From contig JAFXWT010000103.1 in the NCBI GenBank assembly GCA_017542695.1, positions 1 to 46,225 of the forward strand: a stretch of 46,225 bases of DNA, in the 5' to 3' direction. The notes below the pieces were generated by a model, which had not been told where the DNA came from, ran no database searches, and was given only the letters and a program-made list of their open reading frames with translations. Every line of letters begins with the position of its first letter. Position 1 is the stretch's first letter. The stretch comes from Clostridia bacterium. GTDB taxonomy: Bacteria > Bacillota_A > Clostridia > Oscillospirales > CAG-272. Positions 33,089 to 43,441 of the stretch are shown piece by piece. The position numbers and the translations under genes were made by a program.

Positions 33089-33139
33089 GAGATTTTTGAA
33101 AAATTTTTACCGTAAAATATAATTTTTTTCGAAAAACTA

Positions 33140-33168
33140 TTTACAAGTATAAAATTTTGTGATACAAT
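33140..33168 (+). promoter_or_regulatory. Promoter of the LexA-like repressor
   Basis: TTTACA (33140-33145), 17 bases, TACAAT (33163-33168), 31 bases before ATG 33200. Confidence 0.6.
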
Positions 33169-33199
33169 GACAATGCAGTATAGTATTTGCGAGGTAAAA

Positions 33200-33913
33200 A
33201 TGAACTGGCTCGAAAATATCAAAAAAATAAAAAAACAAAAGAATCTGACAAACGAATCACTCTCCGAGCTGTCGGGAATATCGCTCGGTACGCTGAACAA
33301 ACTCCTTTCCGGAGCTACGGAGGATCCGAAGCTCTCGACGCTGCTTGCGCTGAAAAAGGCGTTTGGAGTCTCATTTGACGAGCTGCTCGGCACGTCCGGC
33401 GCGCCTGTCATCGACAGCGGTCTTACCGAAAAATATTTCGCTCTCGACCGCGCGGGGCGTGAGACAGTTGACTTTATAATAAATAAGGAGCATGCGCGCG
33501 TCGTGCGTGAGCGCGAACAGAAGCCGTATTCGCTCGAAAATCCGCAGGTGCGGCGGCTGAAGCTGTTCTCGACGGCGGCGTCGGCTGGCACCGGTACGTA
33601 TCTTTCCGACAGCGATGCGACGGAAATATCGGTTTATTCAAATCCCGTAACCGAATTGGCTGATTTTGCCGTGCGCGTCGCGGGCGACAGCATGATGCCG
33701 CGGTATCACGACGGGGATATCCTGCTCGTCGAGCAGACGAGCCGCGTTGACGAGGGAGAGCTCGGCATTTTCTCGCTCGGTGGCGAGGCGTTCTTCAAGA
33801 AATTCGGCGGAGATCGGCTCATTTCGCTCAATCCCGAATACAAGGACATCCCGATAAGCGTTTACGACAATGTGCATTGTTTCGGCAGAGTGATAGGGAG
33901 ATTGAGAAAGTAA
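33200..33913 (+). CDS. LexA/CI-like repressor (XRE domain plus S24 peptidase)
   Basis: A 237-residue regulator. Residues 1-65 form a helix-turn-helix domain (LTNESLSELSGISLGTLNKL), and residues 115-237 form an S24 self-cleavage domain. TAASAGTG holds the Ala-Gly cleavage site, GDSMMPRYHDGD the catalytic serine, and EAFFKKF the general-base lysine. The XRE-type N-terminus (not the winged helix of LexA) makes it CI/ImmR-like. I chose ATG 33200 after GAGGTAAAA. It is divergent from the 62-residue gene, whose operators it probably binds. Confidence 0.88.
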   Translation: MNWLENIKKIKKQKNLTNESLSELSGISLGTLNKLLSGATEDPKLSTLLALKKAFGVSFDELLGTSGAPVIDSGLTEKYFALDRAGRETVDFIINKEHARVVREREQKPYSLENPQVRRLKLFSTAASAGTGTYLSDSDATEISVYSNPVTELADFAVRVAGDSMMPRYHDGDILLVEQTSRVDEGELGIFSLGGEAFFKKFGGDRLISLNPEYKDIPISVYDNVHCFGRVIGRLRK

Positions 33914-33930
33914 AAAATTACATAAGAATA

Positions 33931-33964
33931 TCGCCGCCTGCGGTACGGGCGGCGAGTTTTTTGT
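33931..33964 (+). terminator. Terminator of the repressor gene
   Basis: CGCCGCC, an 8-9 base loop, GGCGGCG, then AGTTTTTTGTTTT. Confidence 0.8.
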
Positions 33965-33988
33965 TTTAATTTGGCGTAGAAATATCAT

Positions 33989-34015
33989 AAAAAGGCACGC
34001 GCTGCGTGCCTTTTT
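33989..34015 (-). terminator. Terminator of groESL
   Basis: AAAAAGGCACGC, loop GCT, GCGTGCCTTTTT; symmetrical. Confidence 0.8.
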
Positions 34016-34033
34016 ACTATTCTTTCGGAATTA

Positions 34034-35969
<1,936 letters not shown>

Positions 35970-36016
35970 AACAGATACCTCCGTTTATAAGATTAATTTT
36001 TTATTGTCGTTTTTGT

Positions 36017-36043
36017 TTAGCACTCGTTAGCCACAAGTGCCAA
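36017..36043 (-). promoter_or_regulatory. CIRCE element (imperfect), HrcA operator
   Basis: TTAGCACTC, 9-base spacer, AAGTGCCAA (consensus right arm GAGTGCTAA, two changes). It lies just downstream of the groESL -10 box. An isolated right half, GAGTGCTAA, is at 36129-36137. Confidence 0.8.
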
Positions 36044-36054
36044 CTTCGTTACTT

Positions 36055-36083
36055 ATTTTACTACAACGCATCGAAAAAATCAA
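36055..36083 (-). promoter_or_regulatory. groESL promoter
   Basis: TTGATT (36078-36083), 17 bases, TAAAAT (36055-36060) on the minus strand, next to CIRCE. Confidence 0.75.
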
Positions 36084-36218
36084 TACCTTTTTGCTAAATT
36101 TTACGAAAAGTTCATAACTTTTTCTCACGAGTGCTAAAAATCGACGCTATTTTTCTCATTTTTCCCGTAGCCGCGCATATAAATTGAAAAAGAAACGGAA
36201 AAGGATGGTCTGAAATAC

Positions 36219-37508
36219 ATGATCCACGGGTTTTTAACGTCCGCGATACCCGTTTTGATAATAGGCGGCGGTATGTTCATACTCTGCCGGCTCGGATTCT
36301 TTTTCATTCGCCGACCGATAAAAACGGTAAGAACGTCGGGCGGCAGATCGCCTTTGCGCGAGCTCAGCGTCTCCCTCGCCGGCACGCTCGGCGTCGGGAA
36401 TATCGTCGGTGTTTCGATGGCGCTGTCGCTCGGCGGCGCCGGTGCGATCTTCTGGATGTGGCTCTCCGCAGCTGTGGCCGCCGTGCTGAAATACGCCGAG
36501 ATCACCCTCGCTGTAAAATACCGCCGACATGACGGGGACGCCGTTCTCGGCGGTCCTATGTATTATATGGAATACGGCGTCGGCGGAAAACTCGGACGCT
36601 CGCTTGCCGTCGCATTTTCCGTTCTCGGAGTTTTTCTCTCTTTCGTGATGGGCAACCTCGTCCAGTCGCGCGCATTGACGGGCGCGGCGGTGCGCGTGCT
36701 CGCCGTTCCCGCTTGGACGATCGGACTCGCCGTTGCCGCGCTCGGCGCGCTGTCCATATATGGCGGATACCGCGCCGTGTCGCGCGTGACGGCGGTGATA
36801 GTTCCCTTGATGAGCGCGGCGTATATCGCCGTTTCGCTTTTGATAATACTGTCGAACGCCGAGCGCGTTCCTGGTGTATTTCGTGAAATATTCGCTTCGG
36901 CGTTTGATTTTTCGGCTGCAGGGGGCGGTACTGTCGGTTTTTTCACGTCGGCGGCTGTTCGCCACGGAGTCGCCAAAGGAGCGTTTTCACACGAGGCGGG
37001 CGGCGGCACTGCGCCGCTCTCTCACGCGCAGACTAAAACACTCGTCCCCGCGAGGCAGGGTGTGATCGGACTTTTCGAGGTCTTTTTCGATACCGGCGTT
37101 ATCTGCACGCTGACCGCCCTCGTTCTTTTGCTTGCGCCGCGCGGCGACGCCGAAGGAGTCGATCGCGTATACGACGCATTCACGCATTTTTGCGGCAGAG
37201 CAGGCGGCGCTGTCGTCTCCGCGTCGATCGTTCTCTTCGCTTTTTCGACGCTCATCTGTTGGGGATACTACGGACGCGCGTGCCTGAATTACCTGACGAA
37301 AAGCCGCGTTGCCGTGAAAATTTACCTTGCGCTCTACGCCGCGTTCGCATTTTTCGGCGCGCTCGTCGGCGAGGCGACGGCGTGGGAGCTGACAGACATC
37401 GGCGTTTGTCTGATGACGACGCTCAACGTCGCGTCGCTCGTCGTTTTATCAGGCGATGTGCGGCGGGAAACAGAGCTTGTCGGGCTGATAAAACCGCGCG
37501 GAAAATGA
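36219..37508 (+). CDS. Alanine/glycine:cation symporter family transporter (AGCS)
   Basis: A 429-residue transporter with about ten membrane helices. LAGTLGVGNIVGVSMALSLG and VLGGPMYYMEYGVG (about 108-121) match the AGCS family, which takes up Ala or Gly with sodium or protons. HEAGGGTAPLSHAQ is the second family motif. The start is uncertain: ATG 36219 has only a distant AAGGAT. It is slightly short for the family (440-480), and the first helix may begin close to the start. Single gene. Confidence 0.82.
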   Translation: MIHGFLTSAIPVLIIGGGMFILCRLGFFFIRRPIKTVRTSGGRSPLRELSVSLAGTLGVGNIVGVSMALSLGGAGAIFWMWLSAAVAAVLKYAEITLAVKYRRHDGDAVLGGPMYYMEYGVGGKLGRSLAVAFSVLGVFLSFVMGNLVQSRALTGAAVRVLAVPAWTIGLAVAALGALSIYGGYRAVSRVTAVIVPLMSAAYIAVSLLIILSNAERVPGVFREIFASAFDFSAAGGGTVGFFTSAAVRHGVAKGAFSHEAGGGTAPLSHAQTKTLVPARQGVIGLFEVFFDTGVICTLTALVLLLAPRGDAEGVDRVYDAFTHFCGRAGGAVVSASIVLFAFSTLICWGYYGRACLNYLTKSRVAVKIYLALYAAFAFFGALVGEATAWELTDIGVCLMTTLNVASLVVLSGDVRRETELVGLIKPRGK

Positions 37509-37519
37509 ATTATCTCACG

Positions 37520-37548
37520 AAAAAGCCGCCCTTGCGGGCGGCTTTTTC
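37520..37548. terminator. Bidirectional terminator between the symporter and clpX
   Basis: AAAAAGCCGCCC, loop TTGC, GGGCGGCTTTTT, between convergent genes. Confidence 0.85.
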
Positions 37549-37549
37549 G

Positions 37550-38806
<1,257 letters not shown>

Positions 38807-38815
38807 AATTCCCTC

Positions 38816-39400
38816 TTACGCGCGTTTTTCGATGACCTTGTCGATAAGCCCGTACTCCTTCGCCTCGTCGGCGGAGAGCCAGTTGTCGCGGTCGGTGTCG
38901 CGCTCGATCTCGTCATAACTTTTGCCCGTTTTCTTGGCGAGTATTTCGTTGAGCTTTTTGCGTATCTTGAGGATATGCTCCGCCTGAATTTTGATGTCAC
39001 TCGCCTGTCCCTGCGCGCCGCCGAGCGGCTGGTGGATCATGATCTCGCTGTTAGGCAGAGCGAATCTCTTGCCCTCAGCGCCCGCGGCGAGAAGGAACGC
39101 GCCCATCGACGCCGCCATGCCGACGCATATCGTCGATACGTCGCATTTGATGAAGTTCATCGTGTCGTATATCGCCATGCCCGCCGAGATCGAACCTCCC
39201 GGGCTGTTGATGTAAAGCGATATGTCTTTGTCCGGATCCTGCGCTTCAAGATACAGAAGCTGCGCCACGACGAGCGACGCCGTTACGTCGTTGACCTCGT
39301 CGGACAAGAACACGATCCTATCGTTGAGAAGTCTTGAATAAATATCGTACGAGCGCTCGCCGAGCCCCGTCTTTTCTATTACCATCGGTACAAGTGCCAT
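38816..39400 (-). CDS. clpP: ClpP protease subunit
   Basis: A 194-residue serine protease forming the tetradecameric chamber. The catalytic serine is in [11 protein letters not shown], the histidine in MIHQPLGG, and the aspartate in [33 protein letters not shown] precedes the start. It is co-transcribed with clpX. Confidence 0.97.
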   Translation of the reverse strand: MALVPMVIEKTGLGERSYDIYSRLLNDRIVFLSDEVNDVTASLVVAQLLYLEAQDPDKDISLYINSPGGSISAGMAIYDTMNFIKCDVSTICVGMAASMGAFLLAAGAEGKRFALPNSEIMIHQPLGGAQGQASDIKIQAEHILKIRKKLNEILAKKTGKSYDEIERDTDRDNWLSADEAKEYGLIDKVIEKRA

Positions 39401-39442
39401 TGTATTTCCTCCTGTCGAAAAATGTATTTTGTCTTTTTTAAT

Positions 39443-39472
39443 CGTATTCGCAGACTTTCGCCTGCGAATACG
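39443..39472 (-). promoter_or_regulatory. Perfect 11-bp hairpin between tig and clpP
   Basis: CGTATTCGCAG, 8-base loop, CTGCGAATACG. No U-run follows on the minus strand, so it is not an obvious terminator; RNA processing or stabilisation of the tig transcript is more likely. Confidence 0.5.
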
Positions 39473-39483
39473 TAATGTCTTTA

Positions 39484-40941
39484 TTAACCCTCGGTGTTTT
39501 CTTCGGTCTTTCTTGTCGTCTTTCTCGTTGTTTTTTTCGGTGTGGGAGCTTCCTCAGCAGCTTCCTTCGTTTCCGTCGTTTTCTCGGCGGGAGCGTCTTC
39601 GGCTTTCTTCGTCGTCTTCTTCGGAGCGGCTTTCTTCTTTGCGCCGGAAACGGATGCGTTCTCGCGCACGAAGAGCACCGCCTTGCCGACCTCAACGTCC
39701 GCCTTTACGGCGTCCGCCTTGATCGCTTCCTTGACCTTTTCGACTTCAAGACGGTAGCCGTCGGCGATCTTTTTGAATTCTTCTTCTATTTCATCGTCCG
39801 TCGCTTCGAGCTTCTCGGTTTTTGCGACGTATTCGAGCGCAAGGCGAGTCTTTACCTGCTTTTCCGCCTGCGGACGGAACGATTTTTTGAGTGCTTCGAT
39901 GTCCTGACCCGTGTACTTCATGAACATATCGAGCGACAATCCCTGATAGCGCAGGCGGTTTTCATAATCGGAAACGAGATTTTCGACCTCGTTATCGTAC
40001 ATACACTCGGGTATCTCGCCGACGATGTTTGCCGCAAGCGCGTCCATAAGCTGCTCGTCGAGCTTCTGATCCGCCGCTTTGTTCGCGTCCTTTTCGAGTC
40101 TTGCCTTGACGTCGGCTTTATATTCATCGACCGTGTCAAATTCGGAAACGTCTTTTACAAATTCGTCGTTAAGCTCGGGAAGCTCCGTTTCCTTGATCTC
40201 GTGGATCTTGCATTTGAACGTCGCCGCCTTGCCGGCAAGCGTCTTTTCCTGATAATCCTCGGGGAACGTGACGTTGACGTCAAAGTCCTCGCCGATCGTC
40301 TTTCCCTCTACCTGCGCTTCAAAGCCGGGGATGAACTGTCCCGATCCGAGTTTGAGGTTGTACTTCTCCGCCTTGCCGCCGTCGAACTGCTTTCCGTCAC
40401 AGTAGCCGTCAAAATCGAATACGACCTCGTCGCCGTTCTTTGCCGCGCGGTCTGTAACTTCGATGCTTCTCGCGTTTCTTTCTCTAACGCGGTCGATCTC
40501 TGTGTTGACAGCTTCGTCCGTGATCTCAACTTTGTCTCTTTCGCCTTTGAGTCCCTTATACTCGGAGACCGTTATCTCGGGCTTGACGAAAATTTTAGCC
40601 GTGAGCACAACGCCGTCGTCGCCGATGTTCTTGATGTCGAACTCGGGGCGGGAGACCGCTTCGAGCTTCGACTGATCAAGCGCCTTTTCGTACGTTTCGG
40701 GGAGGAGAGCGTTCAGCGCGTCCTCATAGAATACGCCCTTGCCGTACATCTTTTCGATGATGGAGCGAGGCGCTTTGCCCTTGCGGAAGCCGGGGATATT
40801 GATCTTACCGACGTTTTTCTTGAACGCCTTATCTACCTCGGCGTCGAATGTGGCTTTGTCGACCTTGATCTCAAGTTCTTTTTGGTTCGTTGCCACATCA
40901 TTGATATTTAAAAGTTCCATTTTATTTCCTCCAATGGTCAA
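39484..40941 (-). CDS. tig: Trigger factor
   Basis: A 485-residue ribosome-bound chaperone. The ribosome-docking signature [17 protein letters not shown] is near residue 52, followed by an FKBP-type domain (about 155-240) and a helical chaperone body. It carries an unusual C-terminal tail of about 55 residues rich in Lys, Thr, Ala and Glu ([17 protein letters not shown]), longer than classic trigger factors (about 430) and probably disordered. The start follows GGAGGAAATAAA. It is the first gene of tig-clpP-clpX. Confidence 0.95.
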   Translation of the reverse strand: MTIGGNKMELLNINDVATNQKELEIKVDKATFDAEVDKAFKKNVGKINIPGFRKGKAPRSIIEKMYGKGVFYEDALNALLPETYEKALDQSKLEAVSRPEFDIKNIGDDGVVLTAKIFVKPEITVSEYKGLKGERDKVEITDEAVNTEIDRVRERNARSIEVTDRAAKNGDEVVFDFDGYCDGKQFDGGKAEKYNLKLGSGQFIPGFEAQVEGKTIGEDFDVNVTFPEDYQEKTLAGKAATFKCKIHEIKETELPELNDEFVKDVSEFDTVDEYKADVKARLEKDANKAADQKLDEQLMDALAANIVGEIPECMYDNEVENLVSDYENRLRYQGLSLDMFMKYTGQDIEALKKSFRPQAEKQVKTRLALEYVAKTEKLEATDDEIEEEFKKIADGYRLEVEKVKEAIKADAVKADVEVGKAVLFVRENASVSGAKKKAAPKKTTKKAEDAPAEKTTETKEAAEEAPTPKKTTRKTTRKTEENTEG

Positions 40942-40960
40942 AAATATTCATGCAGAGAAG

Positions 40961-40989
40961 ATTATATCAGTTTTTTTTACGAAAGTCAA
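40961..40989 (-). promoter_or_regulatory. tig promoter and last recognisable host sequence
   Basis: TTGACT (40984-40989), 17 bases, TATAAT (40961-40966) on the minus strand. It is intact, so the prophage boundary must lie to its right. Confidence 0.75.
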
Positions 40990-41041
40990 TATAAATTTTA
41001 TTATATTATATGATATGTTTGTTGTATAATCTATTTTGACA

Positions 41042-41097
41042 AGGAAAATGTGAAAAAAATCGCGTTTTCCGCTGACCCCCCCCGCTAACAGGGGGGT
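41042..41097 (+). other. Hairpin pair upstream of rep, candidate replication origin
   Basis: GGAAAA (41043-41048) pairs with TTTTCC (41065-41070), and ACCCCCC (41075-41081) pairs with GGGGGGT (41091-41097) around loop CCGCTAACA. Two successive hairpins just upstream of a rolling-circle-type replication gene suggest a double- or single-strand origin. Confidence 0.35.
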
Positions 41098-41128
41098 ACT
41101 ATCTACAAGATATGAGAGGTCAAGCATT

Positions 41129-42193
41129 ATGAAAAATGAATGTAAAGTCATAATTGACTGGCTCTCTGTTACTTCAAAATGTTATTCTGTCGCTGATTTT
41201 ATTGATTTTCTCGGCTTGCAGTCTGCGCCATGGATCGAGACGAAGGGCGCTCACGGTTATCGTCGTCGTATGTATTTTGAGTGTATTTCGATCCACTTTG
41301 ATGGGAATGACAGCGTTTGGCTTGAGATGTCCGGTCAAGGTTGCCGCGCATTTGAGTCATTCGGCACCGGAGACTTTACCTCTATATTTGCTTTATGTGA
41401 CTCCGGCGATTTTAAGCTTACACGTCTTGATGTTGCTTTTGATGATCGTTTCGTTCCGGAAATGCCCGGCGAGGAATGTTTCGGCATACTTGATATGGCA
41501 GTGCTCGCCGGTGACACTCTCGCTCATAATTTTGTGTCGAAAAGTACGGAGTGGGAAGTGCTGCAGTCGTCAAAAGGTTGCAGTGTTGTTATCGGATCAT
41601 ATAAGTCTGATGTGTTGATCCGTATATATGATAAAGCTCGTGAGCGTAACTATACTGACGGTACGCATTGGGTGCGTGTCGAGCTGCAGCTTCGTAATGA
41701 TCGTGCGCTTGCTTTTTCACGGATTAAAGAGGATATTGGTGCAGCTTTCGCCGGCGTTCTTTTGAATTATCTTCGTTACGTTGTTCCGCAGCTTGATTCA
41801 AATCCGTCTCGCTGGCCTCTGACGGAATATTGGTCGAATTTGATAAAATCGGCAAATCGGATTTCAATTTACATAAAGCCCGGTACTGAATATAACTTGC
41901 TTCAATGTGAGAATTACGTATTTAATCAAGCGGGAAATGCGATTGACGCTTTGATCGATCTTTACGGTGTTGATCTTTTCGTCGAAAAGTTGAAGTCTCG
42001 ATCAACAAAGCCGAATCCAAAGTATGTACAAGCTGTTGAGTCGGCGAAGATCTCCGCAGCTGAAAAACGCGAAAAGGTTCTTGATGAGATTTTCGATCGT
42101 GGCAAAGAGCTTGTTGACGATTTAGCTCCGATTTATGTTCATAAACCTTTCTGGGATAAAGTACAAGATGAAAATTTGCCAAATGGCAATTAA
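41129..42193 (+). CDS. Phage replication initiation protein (Rep_trans/pII-like)
   Basis: A 354-residue protein of the replication initiation factor family (PF02486-like), which nicks a double-strand origin to start rolling-circle replication. CKVIIDWLSVTSKC at the N-terminus and IRIYDKARERNYTDGTHWVRVEL (split motif YDKxxE...RVEL, about 168-190) are family features. GAGAGG precedes ATG 41129. The C-terminal 60 residues are helical and charged. It is the first gene of the prophage and the best marker of its type. It could also come from a rolling-circle plasmid, but the genes behind it argue for a phage. Confidence 0.8.
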   Translation: MKNECKVIIDWLSVTSKCYSVADFIDFLGLQSAPWIETKGAHGYRRRMYFECISIHFDGNDSVWLEMSGQGCRAFESFGTGDFTSIFALCDSGDFKLTRLDVAFDDRFVPEMPGEECFGILDMAVLAGDTLAHNFVSKSTEWEVLQSSKGCSVVIGSYKSDVLIRIYDKARERNYTDGTHWVRVELQLRNDRALAFSRIKEDIGAAFAGVLLNYLRYVVPQLDSNPSRWPLTEYWSNLIKSANRISIYIKPGTEYNLLQCENYVFNQAGNAIDALIDLYGVDLFVEKLKSRSTKPNPKYVQAVESAKISAAEKREKVLDEIFDRGKELVDDLAPIYVHKPFWDKVQDENLPNGN

Positions 42194-42251
42194 AATATAA
42201 ATTAAAAAAATATCAAAAAAATTATTTAGAAAGAGAAGGTATTTGTCAAGT

Positions 42252-42536
42252 ATGGAAGAATTAAATTTGTCAGAACTCGTTGAAAATTTTACGCCTTCGG
42301 AAATGTCCGCTTTTGGATTAGGGGTTCAGACTGCGTTCGGTTTTGTTTCTGTTTTTATCTTTTTCTGGGCTGTTGTTCTTTTTGTCGGTGCTCTTGTTCG
42401 ACGAATTGAATCTAAATGTTATCCCGCTGAGGAGCGTCATTTAAATTTTCTTGATGAGCGCAGAAAACGTAAAAAACTTGAAAAAATGGCTGAAAAAAAT
42501 ATTTCTTTAAAAAATGATAATGGAGGTGATAAATAA
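42252..42536 (+). CDS. Small single-pass membrane protein of the prophage
   Basis: A 94-residue protein with one membrane helix (about FGFVSVFIFFWAVVLFVGAL) and a basic, Lys-rich cytoplasmic tail. ATG 42252 is my choice; a TTG 9 bases upstream is also possible because the GAAGG site is oddly spaced to both. Inoviruses carry several such small membrane proteins for assembly. No specific counterpart (pVII, pIX, pVI) can be assigned. Its last codons contain the ribosome binding site of the next small frame. Confidence 0.65.
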   Translation: MEELNLSELVENFTPSEMSAFGLGVQTAFGFVSVFIFFWAVVLFVGALVRRIESKCYPAEERHLNFLDERRKRKKLEKMAEKNISLKNDNGGDK

Positions 42537-42601
42537 TGATAAATAACAATGAAAGGAGGTTTCCCGGTGAAATATTCTATTGCAGGTGTAAAAACTGTTG
42601 A
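42536..42601 (+). CDS. Possible 21-residue Cys-rich peptide
   Basis: MINNNERRFPGEIFYCRCKN followed by a final Cys. Its ATG overlaps the previous stop as TAATG and has a strong GGAGGTG site 7 bases upstream. It overlaps the ssDNA-binding gene in another frame and passes over that gene's AGGAGG site. It may be a real peptide (CxCxxC could bind zinc) or a coupling frame that opens the next start. Confidence 0.35.
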   Translation: MINNNERRFPGEIFYCRCKNC

Positions 42602-42815
42602 TTTTACGGATAAGGATGATAATTCGATAAAGGGTATCTCCATTTATCTTGCGTCTCCTATCCCTTCGGATAAAGGAAGTGGTCTTGAAGTGGACAAGTT
42701 TTTCTTTTCTTCGAAGCGCGTGTCTGAAGTCGACTCTTCTCTCAAAGTCGGCTCCGATGTCGATGTTGTGTTCAATAAATACGGCAAGATCGACAACATT
42801 TATGATTTGAAATGA
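42567..42815 (+). CDS. Putative phage ssDNA-binding protein (pV-like)
   Basis: An 82-residue beta-rich soluble protein. The C-terminal LKVGSDVDVVFNKYGKIDNI resembles the OB-fold end of small phage ssDNA-binding proteins, and the size is close to M13 pV (87). I chose GTG 42567 because AGGAGG lies 7 bases upstream. Its position between the replication and coat genes is where pV lies in filamentous phages. In those phages pV coats the single-stranded genome before assembly. The assignment rests on size, position and this motif, not on a clear family match. Confidence 0.6.
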   Translation: MKYSIAGVKTVDFTDKDDNSIKGISIYLASPIPSDKGSGLEVDKFFFSSKRVSEVDSSLKVGSDVDVVFNKYGKIDNIYDLK

Positions 42816-42848
42816 GCTCATTATTTTTGTGGAAAGGAGGTTTTTTTC

Positions 42849-43091
42849 GTGCCTGTACTCGCTGAAGGTAATGCTACAAACTTTATCACTTCTCTTATCA
42901 ATGCAATCGTTGAAGGTTTCAATGGATTGATGGAGGGTCTCGGAAGCGGTGTTCCGACGTTCTTCTCGAACTTGTTCATTGATTCCACGACCGGTGGTCT
43001 CACCGTCTTTGCTACCGTCGGTCTCGTCATGATCGGCGTCGGTCTCGCGATCGGTATAGCTCGCTGGGTTATACATAAGGTCGGTCGCTGA
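42849..43091 (+). CDS. Putative major coat protein (pVIII-like)
   Basis: An 80-residue peptide with an amphipathic N-terminal half, one membrane helix (about LTVFATVGLVMIGVGLAIGI) and a basic C-terminus (ARWVIHKVGR). This is the layout of mature inovirus major coat proteins: acidic/amphipathic, hydrophobic, positive end that contacts DNA. The start is GTG 42849 with AGGAGG 8 bases upstream. No classic signal peptide is present, unlike M13. The strong terminator directly after it mirrors the central terminator behind gene VIII of M13 and should make this an abundant transcript end. Confidence 0.65.
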   Translation: MPVLAEGNATNFITSLINAIVEGFNGLMEGLGSGVPTFFSNLFIDSTTGGLTVFATVGLVMIGVGLAIGIARWVIHKVGR

Positions 43092-43099
43092 TCTTTTGT

Positions 43100-43140
43100 G
43101 GGGGATGGGGAGTTTTCCCCCTCCCCCGTATTCTTTTTTT
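43100..43140 (+). terminator. Strong intrinsic terminator after the coat-like gene
   Basis: GGGGGATGGGGA, loop of T's, CCCCCTCCCCC, then GTATTCTTTTTTT. A GC-only stem in an AT-rich prophage. Confidence 0.85.
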
Positions 43141-43151
43141 GAGGTGTTTTT

Positions 43152-43433
43152 ATGGATTTAATAATTCAAGCTCTTCGTGATCTTTGGAGCCCGTTTGAAG
43201 ATGTTGTCGGATCTGATGTTCTTGAAACCATCCTCGCGGTAACTCTTATTCTTTTCGTTTATATGCTTTTCTTCCGTTTGTTTTTGACTCTCTGTAAAGC
43301 TTCGAAGCGCGTCAAGTTTATGTGTGATCTTGTTATTCTCGTCATTTGCCTTATGGTTGTTCTCGGTAATTTGCTTCCGACGTTCTCTGTTCGGCATGAG
43401 TTTATCAATTCAATTCCGGTTTCTTCATCTTGA
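43152..43433 (+). CDS. Two-helix membrane protein of the prophage
   Basis: A 93-residue protein with two membrane helices (about LETILAVTLILFVYMLFFRLFL, split by a short basic loop from CDLVILVICLMVVLGNLL). GAGGTG lies 5 bases before ATG 43152. Its stop overlaps the ribosome binding site of the next gene. A minor coat or assembly protein (pVI- or pVII-like) is possible; no family is recognised. Confidence 0.65.
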   Translation: MDLIIQALRDLWSPFEDVVGSDVLETILAVTLILFVYMLFFRLFLTLCKASKRVKFMCDLVILVICLMVVLGNLLPTFSVRHEFINSIPVSSS

Positions 43434-43441
43434 GGTGATTT

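Noticed and set aside
39475..40911. 478-codon plus-strand frame opposite tig
   Set aside because: It is a shadow of the trigger factor gene with no ribosome binding site and low-complexity translation.
40990..41128. A dif/Xer attachment site at the left prophage edge
   Set aside because: AT-rich partial palindromes are present, but none matched the two Xer arms well enough; the right-hand junction is needed for comparison.
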